Origin: Chytridium lagenaria
Lineage: Eukaryota > Chytridiomycota > Chytridiomycetes > Chytridiales > Chytridiaceae
Direction of reading: 5' to 3'
Length of the DNA: 64,000 nt
NCBI GenBank assembly: GCA_025449115.1
Contig: JAHLKC010000026.1
Location: 248,001 to 312,000, forward strand
The notes below the pieces were generated by a model that did no database searches, was not told the origin of the DNA, and was given only the letters and a program-made list of their open reading frames with translations. Shown here in pieces: positions 37,701 to 48,740 of the stretch (the stretch's first letter is position 1; each line of letters starts with the position of its first letter). The position numbers and the translations under genes were made by a program.

Positions 37701-37859
37701 ATGCTGATGGTTGTTGTTGTTGTTGTTGGTGAGCATGGACCTCTTTGTTGACACAGCAAGTGCTCTGACGGTATGTGATGGTTGTGGTGGTTGTGGTTGT
37801 GATAAAGAGTCATTTGACACAGTGGTTGATGATGATGATGATGATGATGATGATGCCAT
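34758..37859 (-). CDS. Vacuolar-type amino-acid transporter (AVT/SLC36-38 family)
   Basis: This is an Aa_trans-family (PF01490) secondary transporter, expected at the vacuole. ATG at 37859 opens poly-Ser from a GAT repeat, then poly-Asn/His and acidic stretches; about 430 disordered residues precede the membrane domain, long for the family. TM1 carries the family signature ANVMLGMGILSIPYALSLAG. Next are GWVAGITMLACFSITCATTA, a Ser-rich loop, YPDIADLAFGKPGRHLITTL, and SVVGILSLVNLVVILAYYGV. The AHAVYPSIHRDLRDP motif follows a large T-rich intron (about 35492-35799). Then come HGYLMFGR, LPEITLNL, TKYALLLKPVTSHLE, and the final helices LLGASLSFTMAVVVPVACHL and GVGTWAALVGV-stop (34758). At least three frame breaks (near 37600, 35370 and 34840) are needed. 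Confidence 0.87.
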
Positions 37860-38746
37860 TATTACTCTTCAAGGTAGGTAGTTGGGTAGATGGGTAGTTG
37901 GTTGGTTTGTAAGTCAAAGCAGAGAGAGTGAGTGAGTGAATAAAGGAAATAATGAATGAATGACGGGTATGGTATTGGAATGGAATGGATGAATACGGGA
38001 TGAATAATAAATAAATAAACACTAATATATACTGACTGATGAATAATTATTAAAATGAATATTGGGGTGAATGGATGGATAGATGGAAAACAGAGTATAT
38101 ATATTTATGTGATGTTACATATGTTATTATTATGTACCTCTTTTTATTATTTATTTATTTAATTATTTCTTTAATTATTATTATTTAATATGTATAATAA
38201 TAATAATAATAAAAAAAATAATACATACAAGTAAATGCCAATGGGAAAACAAGGGGGAAGGGAAGGAAGTTATATCTAATTAATATGGCGTCTTATCCAT
38301 TATTATTTATTTTATTTTCTTTTATATTTATTTATTTTATTTAATACTTTGTTGATAATATGTTACACAGTAATGATGTAGTCATATATTCCATGATCAC
38401 TCTACAAAGTATACACCACTCGGTTCTTATATAGTTCATCCATCTCTTGCACTACACTGTGTACCCAAGAGAAGAACACGCTTTGTGCCTTTTCTTCTCT
38501 TTTATATATCATTTTAATCATTTTATTATTTATTATTATTTAAACACGCAAAGAAGAAGAAGAACAAATCAATTATTATTATTATTATATATGTAATAGT
38601 AGTGAACAAAGAAAAGAAAAGGAAAAAAAAGAAAAGAAAAGGAAAAAAAAAGGAGGAATTAAATATAATTAATCTGCACTCACTACTACTACACTGCAAC
38701 AACCCACACTACACTTAGATTTACTCTTGTCTGCACTTGAAACGAT
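37860..38746. promoter_or_regulatory. Divergent AT-rich intergenic (AVT / Mbp1-like)
   Basis: About 890 bases between divergent ATGs. Very AT-rich, with microsatellite-like TTTATT tracts at 38100-38350 and (TAA)n near 38190-38215. It contains the promoters of both genes; no MCB or SCB-type site is confidently seen. Confidence 0.5.
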
Positions 38747-41700
38747 ATGCAGAGACCTCTCCCTCCTCCTCCTCATCCTCACCTTCATTCTCATCCACAA
38801 CCTCAGACTGCTGCTGGTGGGAATGGTCCTCCTCCTCCTCCTCCTCCGGGTCCACACTATCATCATCAGCAGCAGCAGCACCAGCAGCAGCAACATCACC
38901 ATCTTCACCATGTGCACCAGCCGCAGCTGCAGCAGCAGCAGCATCCGCCTCAATCCCATTACCCAAATCCCCATCCACATCATCAGCAACAGCAACAACC
39001 GCAGTATGCTTCAATAAGTTTGCAGAGGCCTGCATCGTCTCCACATCCCACTGCTCCTCACTACTACTCTACTCAACAACCTCCTTCGTTGGTCTCTGCC
39101 TCTGCCCCACCTCCTCCCCCTCAACACCAACAAAGAAATTACCAGCCTATGCCACCTCAGCACCAACAGCAGCAACACCAACAACAACAACAACAACAGC
39201 AACACCGACTCCATTATAATCCAACGCAACCGGCTCCTCCATCCCCTTCCACATCCTCTGGTCAACCGGGGAGCGTCGTTGGGCACAGCGTGGGACCGGG
39301 GCAGGGAGGAGGAGGAGGAAACATGCCTGCGTATCGATCCGTTGTGTCACACCACCCGCCGCCTGCACCCGCATCGCACGCTGATTATCACACGCATCAC
39401 CCTCATCACAACCAGCAGGTGTCGGCACCACCCCATCACCAACCACAGCAACAACACCAACACCAGCAGCAACAGCAACCCCTTCCACCCCAATCTTACT
39501 CTACCCAGTACCGTCCTCACCTACCCCCTCCTCCGTCGGCGGTGAGTTCAAGCTCTCTTCCACCTCCTCCTCCTCCTCCTCACCAACAGCAGCAACATCT
39601 CCATAATCACCATCCACCCCCACCATCCCCAACGTATGCCTACCAAAGCCATGCTCCTCCTCCCCCTGCTACTGCTCCTCAGTCTCAGCATCACCATTAT
39701 CCCCAGCAGCACCAGCAGCAACAATACCATCCAGGCCCACCACCACAACAACCCCCTCATCCCTCCCATGGTCCACCCCAACCCACCACTACCATCATCA
39801 AGGGCCACCTCCGCCTGCTCAACCTTCCTATTCAAACGCCCCTCCAATGCAAGCTGCTCAAGGTCATCCACCATCCTATCATCATCAGGGCCGTCCAGGA
39901 GATCACGGTCCAATAAATATCCCTCCTCCTCCTCAACCGAGTCACCCACCACAACCCCGTCCTTCCTACCACCCAGTCTCTCAATCGCCCAACACGTCCT
40001 ATGCATCCTCTATGCAGCCCCCACCTCCTCAATCCCATCCCACAAACTACCCTCCCCACCACGAAACCCAACAGCAACAACAACAGCAACAACAACAACA
40101 ACAACACCCTCACCCTCCACCTCCACCACCCCCTCACCAACACCCTCAACCCTACCATCCCCAACAACAGCAATACCACTACCAACCCTCCCAACCCCAA
40201 CCCCACCCCCCTCCTCCTCCACCCAACTCCATGCCCCCTCCACCCCGCTACATCCCCGTCACCGAAGACCGTCCCCAATCCATCCAAGGTCTCCCAGGCT
40301 ACCTCATGGGTCCCCCCGCTCAACCCCTCCAGCACCCCGCGTCTCCCCATCATGGCCACAACACACCCCATACCATCCCGATCGCAAACAACCCCCCCTA
40401 AAACCTCCTCACCGCCAACCCATCATCGTTGACGACGACGGACCCATCAAACCCAAACTCACCACCTCCTCCTCCATCAAACCCGCTCCATCTTTTCCAC
40501 CCCCACCACCCCCACCCAATGATTCTGGCACCGTCACGATTTATTCTGCAACGTATTCAGGGTGCGGCCTTTTTTTCCATTTTTTTTTTTTAATGGTTTT
40601 TTTTTTTGGCGGTTAGGTCCCTGTTTATGAAATGATTGTGCATGGCGTGCCTGTCATGAAACGACGGGTGGATGGGTATTTGAATGCCACGCAGGTGTTG
40701 AAGGTGGCGGGGATTTCGAAACCAAAGAGGAATGCGATCATGCAGAAGGAGGTGTTGCCGGGTATCATGAGAAGATTCAAGGCGGGTATGGAAAGTTTCA
40801 AGGAACATGGTGAGCCTCTTTTTTTTTTTTGGTTTTCTTTTTTGGGGGGTTTTGTCGACGTTTTTTTTTTTTTTTTTTTTTTTTTCTCAAAAGGACTGTG
40901 GTTTTCTATACTTTTTTGATTTATTTCGTTTCCTTTTCTTCATTTTCTATCGCAAGACTGTGGTTCTCTCTATTTTTTGATTTATTTCGTTTTCTTTACT
41001 TTCAGTATTTACTTTACGTTTCTTTCATATTATTCACCCATCCTTCTCCTCCATTTTTCTTTCGCGTCCACTCTTTTCTTTGCTCTAACAAAAAATACAA
41101 CAGGGTACCCCTCATCAAAGGCCGTCAAATCGCCCGCAACTACGGCGTCGAAGAACATTTAGCTCCCCTCTTTGACTTTGACCCGACTACCTCCACTCCA
41201 CAGCCCCCGCCTTACCTCCCTACCCCACCCCCACCCCTCCTCACCAACCCCGTCCTCCCTCTCCACCACCTTGGAACGCCATCTCCGCTTTAGCCGACCA
41301 AGCCGCTGCTGCTACCCCTTTAGAGGCGACGGTTGTGCATCTGGACGTGAGTGGAGGGGAGGGAGTGGGGAAGGTTGTTGGAGGGGTGGAACCTGATTTG
41401 GAGGGGGAGGGGGAGGTGGAGGCTATGGCGGCTGTGCTTGCTAGTCTTGGACGGGAGGTCGTTGAAGACGGTGATGAGGATGTAGGTTTACCCCGCTTTC
41501 TCTTTTTCCTACATTTGAAATCTCACCTTGTTTTCCCCCCTCTCCCCCCTCCCATTCAAAATCTCACCTTGTATTTTTTACACCCTTTCTTTACCCGTTT
41601 GAAATCTTACCGCGTGTTTTCCCCCCTTTCTTCCCATATTCAAAATCTCAACTTGGTATTTTCCCCCCATTTGTTCCCCCATTTGAAATCTCACCTTATT

Positions 41701-42704
41701 TCTTCCCTCTTGTTCCCCCATTCAAAATCCCACCTTGATTTCCTCCTCTTTTTCCCCAAAAAAAACCAAATCTCACCTTATTTCCTTCAAACAGACGACC
41801 CCTCCCCTTCCCCCTCAAATCCCACCAAACGCCCACTCCCACCTCCTCTCCTCTACCTCTCCGACGACCCAACCCTCCTCCCCTTCATCCCCGCCCACCT
41901 CCCCCTCGACGCCACCACCCTCGACACACCCCCTCCACTGGGCCGCCCGTCTCGCCCGCCCCAACATCCTCTCCACCCTCCTCACCCACACCCCGCGACC
42001 CTCCGCAACCCCCTCGACGGTGCCACCCCCCTCATCGGGGTGTTCAAACCGCGGCGTGGGGCGATACGACGTTTATTGAGATGTTGAAGGGGAGTGTGGG
42101 GGTACGGGATGTGTGGGGACGACGGCGTTGCATTGGGCTGTGGGGGGGGGGGGAGGGAGAGGAGGGTTTTGTATGTGAAGGCGATTTTGGATTTGGAGGA
42201 GGGGTTTTGGAGGTGAGGGATGGGGAGGGAGGACGGCTTTGGAGGTTGCTGTGGGGTATGTGAAGGCGGTTGAGGGGGGGGAGATTTGAGGGATGGGGTT
42301 GTGAGGGAGCTTGTTGGGAGGGGGGGATGGGGTTGGAGGGTGTTGTTGGGGGGGGGAGGGGGGAGGGGGGAGGGGGGGAAGCGGAGGGGGAAGAGGGGGG
42401 ACCTTATCCGTCTCCTGGACCTGGGGAGGCTGAGATGGTTATTATGAGACGGGTGAAGAGGAAGGTGGATTTGGAGGGTGGGATGGGGGGAGGCGGGGGA
42501 GGTTGGGGAAAGGCGGGGGGAGATGGGGGAAAGGCGGGGGGAGGTGAGTGGGGTGTGGGGAGGCGGGGGGAGGTGGAATGGGGATGGGGGGAGGCATTTG
42601 CCGTTGTTCAAGGATTTTGTGGAGGTGTTGGGGGAGGAGTTGAGGAAGTGGGGGTGGGGACGCCGGGTGTCGCCGTTTTGAGGAGGGGTGGGGGGTGGTT
42701 GTGA
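38747..42704 (+). CDS. Mbp1/Res-type KilA-N (APSES) transcription factor with ankyrin repeats
   Basis: This resembles the DNA-binding subunit of MBF/SBF G1-S transcription factors. From ATG 38747 about 560 residues are Gln/His/Pro-rich (many CAG/CAA and CCT/CCA runs), followed by a Ser/Pro linker. The KilA-N domain is PVYEMIVHGVPVMKRRVDGY, LNATQVLKVAGISKPKRNAI and MQKEVLPGIMRRFKAGMESF (40621-40810). After a T-rich intron come PLIKGRQIARNYGVEEHLAP and LFDFDP, the canonical Mbp1/Swi4 ending. Ankyrin units are seen as PLHWAARLARPNILSTLLTH, LDGATPLI, TTFIEMLKGSVGVRD and TALHWAVG (41930-42150), in the Mbp1 order. The tail is Gly-rich; the stop at 42704 is tentative. Frame breaks occur near 39800, 40395 and 42125. 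KilA-N is far from the N-terminus, unlike yeast Mbp1. Confidence 0.85.
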
Positions 42705-42789
42705 CTGGGGTGATTGGTGGCGTTGGTTTTGAGGATGGATGGGGGGGGTTTGTATAGGGGATGATGGTGTTGTTTTTTGAGAAATGGGG

Positions 42790-45700
42790 AAGGGTCGAGG
42801 TGTTTTTTTTTTGGGGGGGAGATTGGGTGGGACGTTGGGTTGGAGGATGATGGTGTCGCCTCGCTGGGGTTCCTTTTTTTTTTGGGAGATGGGGTGGGAG
42901 ACGTTGGGTATGAGGGATGAGGAAAGATGGTGGAGGTGTGGGAAGACACCGTGCCGAAGAGACAAGGTTAAGAAGTATTGTCGTTTTAGAGAATTATAAT
43001 GTGATATCCTTTGCAAGATAACTGTATACCAGTTTGGAATTGTAATATGATGGATTTTGAGATATAACTGTTCTTGTCTTGTTTTTTTTGGGGTTGTGTT
43101 GACGGGTGACGTCGGGTAGGAGGGATCTGGGGTTCCTTTTTCTTTTTGTTGTGAGATTGGTTGGGAGACGTTGGGTATGAGAGGGATGAGGAAAGATGGT
43201 GGAGGTGTGGGAAGACACCGTGCCGCAGAGACAAGGTTACGAAGTATTGTCGTTTTAGAGAATTATAATGTGATATCCTTTGCAAGATAACTGTATACCC
43301 GTTTGGGATTGTAATATGATGGATTTTGAGATGTAACTGTTCTTGTCTTGTTTTTTTTGGGGTTGTGTTGACGGTGACGTCGGGTAGGAGGGATCTGGGG
43401 TTTCCTTTTTCTTTTTGTTGTGAGATTGGTTGGGAGACGTTGGGTATGAGAGGGATGAGGAAAGGTGGTGGAGGTGTGGGAAGACACCGTGCCGAAGAGA
43501 CAAGGTTACGAAGTATTGTCGGTTTAGAGAATTATGATGTGATATCCTTTGCAAGATAACTGTATACCCGTTTGGGATTGTAATATGATGGATTTTGAGA
43601 TATAACTGTTCTTGTCTTGTTTTTTTTTTTTGGAAGGGGTTTGTGTTGACGGGTGACGTCGGGTAGGAGGGATCTGGGGTTCCTTTTTTTGTTGTTGTGA
43701 GATTGGTTGGGAGACGTTGGGTATTGAGAGGGATGAGGAAAGGTGGTGGAGGTGTGGAAGACACCGTGCCGAAGAGACAAGGTTACGAAGTATTGTCGTT
43801 TAGAGAATTATAATGTGATATCCTTTGCAAGATAACTGTATACCCGTTTGGGATTGTAATATGATGGATTTTGAGATGTAACTGTTCTTGTCTTGTTTTT
43901 TTTGGGGTTGTGTTGACGGGTGACGTCGGGTAGGAGGGATCTGGGGTTCCTTTTCTTTTTTTGTTGTGAGATTGGTTGGGAGACGTTGGGTATGAGAGGG
44001 ATGAGGAAAGATGGTGGAGGTGTGGCAAGACACCGTGCCGAAGAACAAGGTTACGAAGTATTGTCGGTTTAGAGATTATAATGTGATATCCTTTGCAAGA
44101 TAACTGTATACCCGTTTGGGATTGTAATATGATGGATTTTGAGATGTAACTGTTCTTGTCTTGTTTTTTTTTTTGGGGTTGTGTTGACGGGTGACGTCGG
44201 GTAGGAGGGATCTGGGGTTCCTTTTTTTGTTTTGTGAGATTGGTTGGGAGACGTTGGGTATGAGAGGGATGAGGAAAGATGGTGGAGGTGTGGCAAGCAC
44301 CGTGCCGAAGAGACAAGGTTACGAAGTATTGTCGTTTTAGAGAATATAATGTGATATCCTTTGCAAGATAACTGTATACCCGTTTGGGATTGTAATATGA
44401 TGGATTTTGAGATGTAAACTGTTCTTGTCTTGTTTTTTTGGGGTTGTGTTGACGGGTGACGTCGGGTAGGAGGGATCTGGGGTTCCTTTTTTTTTTGTTG
44501 TGAGATTGGTTGGGAGACGTTGGGTATGAGAGGGATGAGGAAAGATGGTGGAGGTGTGGGAAGCACCGTGCGAAGAACAAGGTTAAGGAGTATTGTCGTT
44601 TTAGAGATGATAATGTGATATCCTTTGCAAGATAACTGTATACCCGTTTGGGATTGTAATATGATGGATTTTGAGATGAACTGTTCTTGTCTTGTTTTTT
44701 TTTTTTTGGAAGGGGTTGTGTTGACCGGGTGACGTCGGGTAGGAGGGATCTGGGGTTCCTTTTTTTGTTGTTGTGACATTGGTTGGGAGACGTTGGGTAT
44801 GAGAGGGATGAGGAAAGGTGGTGGAGGTGTGGGAAGCACCGTGCCGAAGAGACAAGGTTAAGAAGTATTGTCGTTTTAGAGAAATATAATGTGATATCCT
44901 TTGCAAGATAACTGTATACCCGTTTGGATTGTAATATGATGGATTTTGAGATATAACTGTTCTTGTCTTGTTTTTTTTGGGGTTGTGTTGACGGGTGACG
45001 TCGGGTAGGAGGGATCTGGGGTTCCTTTTTTTTTTGTTGTTGTGAGATTGGTTGGGAGACGTTGGGGATGAGAGGGATGAGGAAAGATGTGGGAAGACAC
45101 CGTGCCGAAGAGACAAGGTTATGAAGTATTGTCGTTTTAGAGATGATAATGTGACATCCTTTGCAAGATAACTGTATACCCGTTTGGGTATTGTAATATG
45201 ATGGATTTTGAGATATAACTGTTCTTGTCTTGTTTTTTTTGGGGTTGTGTTGACGGGTGACGTCGGGTAGGAGGGATCTGGGGTTGCTTTTTTTTTGTTG
45301 TTGTGATTGGTTGGGAGACGTTGGGTAGGAGGGATGAGGAAAGGTGGTGGAGGTGTGGGAAGCACCGTGCCGAAAAGACAAGGTTACGAAGTATTGTCGT
45401 TTTAGAGAATTATAATGTGATATCCTTTGCAAGATAACTGTATACCCGTTTGGGATTGTAATATGATGGATTTTGAGATATAACTGTTCTTGTCTTTTGT
45501 TTTTTTTTGGGGTTGTGTTGACGGGTGACGTCGGGTAGGAGGGATCTGGGGTTCCTTTTTCTTTTTGTTGGGAGATTGGTTGGGAGACGTTGGGGATGAG
45601 AGGGATGAGGAAAGATGGTGGAGGTGTGGGAAGACACCGTGCCAAAGAGACAAGGTTAAGGAGTATTGTCGTTTTAGAGATGATAATGTGATATCCTTTG

Positions 45701-47935
45701 CAAGATAACTGTATACCCGTTTGGGATTGTAATATGATGGATTTTGAGATGTAACTGTTCTTGTCTTTTTTTTTTGGGGTTGTGTTGACGGGTGACGTCG
45801 GTAGGAGGGATCTGGGGTTCCTTTTTTTTTTTTTGTGAGATTGGTTGGGAGACGTTGGGTATGAGGGATGAGGAAAGGTGGTGGAGGTGTAGGAAGACAC
45901 CGTGCCGAAGAGACAAGGTTAAGAAGTATTGTCGTTTTAGAGAAATTATAATGTGATATCCTTTGCAAGATAACTGTATACCCGTTTGGGATTGTAATAT
46001 GATGGATTTTGAGATATAACTGTTCTTGTCTTTTTTTTTTTGGAAGGGGTTGTGGTGACGGGTGACGTCGGGTAGGAGGGATCTGGGGTTCCTTTTTTTG
46101 TTGTTGTGAGATTGGTTGGGAGACGTTGGGGATGAGAGGGATGAGGAAAGGTGGTGGAGGTGTGGGAAGACACCGTGCCAAAGAGACAAGGTTACGAAGT
46201 ATTGTCGTTTTAGAGAATTGTAATGTGATATCCTTTGCAAGATAACTGTATACCCGTTTGGGATTGTAATATGATGGATTTTGAGATATAACTGTTCTTG
46301 TCTTTTTTTTTTTGGAAGGGGTTGTGGTGACGGGTGACGTCGGGTAGGAGGGATCTGGGGTTCCTTTTTTTGTTGTTGTGAGATTGGTTGGGAGACGTTG
46401 GGGATGAGAGGGATGAGGAAAGGTGGTGGAGGTGTGGGAAGACACCGTGCTGAAGAGACAAGGTTAAGAAGTATTGTCGTTTTAGAGGATTATAATGTGA
46501 TATCCTTTGCAAGATAACTGTATACCCGTTTGGGATTGTAATATGATGGATTTTGAGATATAACTGTTCTTGTCTTTTTTTTTTTGGAAGGGGTTGTGGT
46601 GACGGGTGACGTCGGGTAGGAGGGATCTGGGGTTCCTTTTTTGTTGTTGTGAGATTGGTTGGGAGACGTTGGGGATGAGAGGGATGAGGAAAGGTGGTGG
46701 AGGTGTGGGAAGACACCGTGCCGAAGAAAAAAGGTTAAGAAGTATTGTCGTTTTAGAGGATTATAATGTGATATCCTTTGCAAGATAACTGTATACCCGT
46801 TTGGGATTGTAATATGATGGATTTTGAGATATAACTGTTCTTGTCTTTTTTTTTTTGGAAGGGGTTGTTGGTGACGGGTGACGTCGGGTAGGAGGGATCT
46901 GGGGTTCCTTTTTTTGTTGTTGTGAGATTGGTTGGGAGACGTTGGGGATGAGAGGGATGAGGAAAGGTGGTGGAGGTGTGGGAAGACACCGTGCCAAAGA
47001 GACAAGGTTACGAAGTATTGTCGTTTTAGAGAATTGTAATGTGATATCCTTTGCAGATAACTGTATACCCGTTTGGGATTGTAATATGATGGATTTTGAG
47101 ATATAACTGTTCTTGTCTTGTTTTTTTTTTTTTGGAAGGGGTTGTGTTGACCGGTGACGTCGGGTAGGAGGGATCTGGGGTTCCTTTTTTTTTTTTGGGA
47201 GATTGGTTGGGAGACGTTGGGTATGAGGGATGAGGAAGGTGGTGGAGGTGTGGGAAGACACCGTGCTGAAGAGACAAGGTTACGAAGTATTGTCGTTTTA
47301 GAGAATTATAATGTGATATCCTTTGCAAGATAACTGTATACCCGTTTGGTATTATAATATGATGGATTTTGAGATATAACTGTTCTGGTCTTGGTTTTTT
47401 TTGGGTTGTGTTGACGGGTGACGTCGGGTAGGAGGATCTGGGGTTCCTTTTTCTTTTGTTGTGAGATTGGTTGGGAGACGTTGGGGATGAGAGGGATGAG
47501 GAAAGATGGTGGAGGTGTGGGAAGCATCGTGCCAAAGAGACAAGGTTACGAAGTATTGTTGTTTTAGAGAATTATGATAATGTGATATCCTTTGCAAGAT
47601 AACTGTATACCCGTTTGGGATTGTAATATGATGGATTTTGAGATACTGTTCTTGTCTTGTTTTTTTTGGGGTTGCGTTGACGGGTGACGTCGGGTAGGAG
47701 GGATCTGGGGTTCCTTTTTTTTTTGTGAGATTGGTTGGGAGACGTTGGGGATGAAAGGGATGAGGAAAGGTGTGGAGGTGTGGGAAGACACCGTGCCGAA
47801 AAGACAAGGTTACGAAGTATTGTCGTTTTAGAGATTATAATGTGATATCCTTTGCAAAATAACTGTATACCCGTTTGGGATTGTAATATGATGGATTTTG
47901 AGATATAACTGTTCTTGTCTTGTTTTTTTTGGGAA
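42790..47935. repeat. Satellite array, ~269-bp unit, about 19 copies
   Basis: The marker GTGATATCC (one copy GTGACATCC) recurs at 43001, 43270, 43539, 43815, 44083, 44351, 44615, 44891, 45151, 45417, 45688, 45953, 46225, 46497, 46768, 47041, 47313, 47582 and 47842; spacing is 260-276, mean 269. Each unit contains GATAACTGTATACCCGTTTG, ATGATGGATTTTGAGAT, a T-run, GACGGGTGACGTCGG, AGGGATCTGGGGTTCC, a second T-run, TTGGTTGGGAGACGTTGGG, GAAGACACCGTGCC and GAAGTATTGTCG. Most length variation is in the two T-runs. The left edge (42790-43000) is diverged, with a partial unit; the right edge stops inside a unit at about 47935. Long minus-strand reading frames through the array change frame between units and are not genes. 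Confidence 0.97.
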
Positions 47936-48244
47936 GGCGACCGTTGTTTTTGTTTTGACAGTGAGGTTTGTGGTGTATTGTTCGTGTCCGGAGAATGACG
48001 ATAAGTGAAGGCTTGGTGCTGAAGATGTAGGTTTCACCTGTCGCCCTTTTCTTCATTTGGTCTTTTCATTTGCGACAGTTGCGATCTGTTTTCTGTTCAT
48101 TCAAATCACTGCCGTTCAATGTTTTTGGGGGTGTTGCCCCCGTGAAGGAATTTTATGTATGGTCGTTTGGAGTGATGGAAGGGGATGGAATGCTGTCACC
48201 CTCCGCGAATCTTGGTTTTATTTGAGAAGGATATATGTGAAAAC

Positions 48245-48740
48245 TCTGCATGGTTTCTTTATCGTCGCATTTCTTTGTGGATGGTGTGGAATGTGTGTAG
48301 CGACGTTTTTGCTTTTTAAAAGAATCACAACGGGTATTCTCTGCATGTTTTCTTTACCATCGCATTTCTTTGCGGATGGTGTGGAATGTGTGTAGCGACG
48401 TTTTAAGAATCACAACGGGTATTTTTCTGCATGGTTTCTTTATCGTCGCATTTCTTTGCGGATGGTGTGGAATGTGTGTAGCGACGTTTTAAGAATCACA
48501 ACGGGTATTTTCTGCATGGTTTCTTTATCGTCGCATTTCTTTGCGGATGGTGTGGAATAGTAGCGATCTTTGGTGTTTTTTTGGAAGAAATTAGAATGTG
48601 GAATCTCTGCATGTTTTCTTTATCGTCTTTCTTTTCGGCTGATGCAGATTATGTGTAAGAGCTTTTGGGTTGTTATTAAATAAGTAAACTGTGCATTCTC
48701 TGCATGCTTTCATTATCATCGCCTTTTTTAACAATGAATG
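48245..48740. repeat. Second tandem array, ~85-95-bp unit, about 6 copies
   Basis: The marker TCTGCATG recurs at about 48245, 48340, 48426, 48511, 48606 and 48699 (spacings 95, 86, 85, 95, 93). The unit continues TTTCTTTATCGTCGCATTTC, then GCGGATGGTGTGGAATGTG, TAGCGACGTTTT and AATCACAACGGG. The middle copies are nearly identical; the last two are diverged. It is unrelated in sequence to the 269-bp satellite about 300 bp to its left. Confidence 0.9.

Noticed and set aside
38669..40371. Long antisense and alternative-frame open frames (poly-Leu, poly-Ala/Glu) across the Mbp1-like gene
   Set aside because: They are shadows of the CAG/CAA/CCT repeats; only the plus-strand Q/H/P frame leads into the KilA-N domain.
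40621..42150. KilA-N domain as a sign of an integrated virus
   Set aside because: KilA-N is also found in viruses, but here it has the LFDFDP ending and ankyrin repeats of fungal Mbp1/Swi4 proteins and sits between ordinary intron-containing genes.
43783..45900. A 705-codon minus-strand open frame and several shorter ones inside the 269-bp satellite
   Set aside because: The translation drifts between frames from unit to unit because the period is not a multiple of three and T-runs vary; there is no conserved protein, no splice signal and no start context. It is a by-product of stop-poor repeat DNA.
42790..47935. CRISPR-like or rDNA spacer repeats
   Set aside because: Units are contiguous ~269-bp tandem copies without unique spacers, and no rRNA sequence is adjacent.
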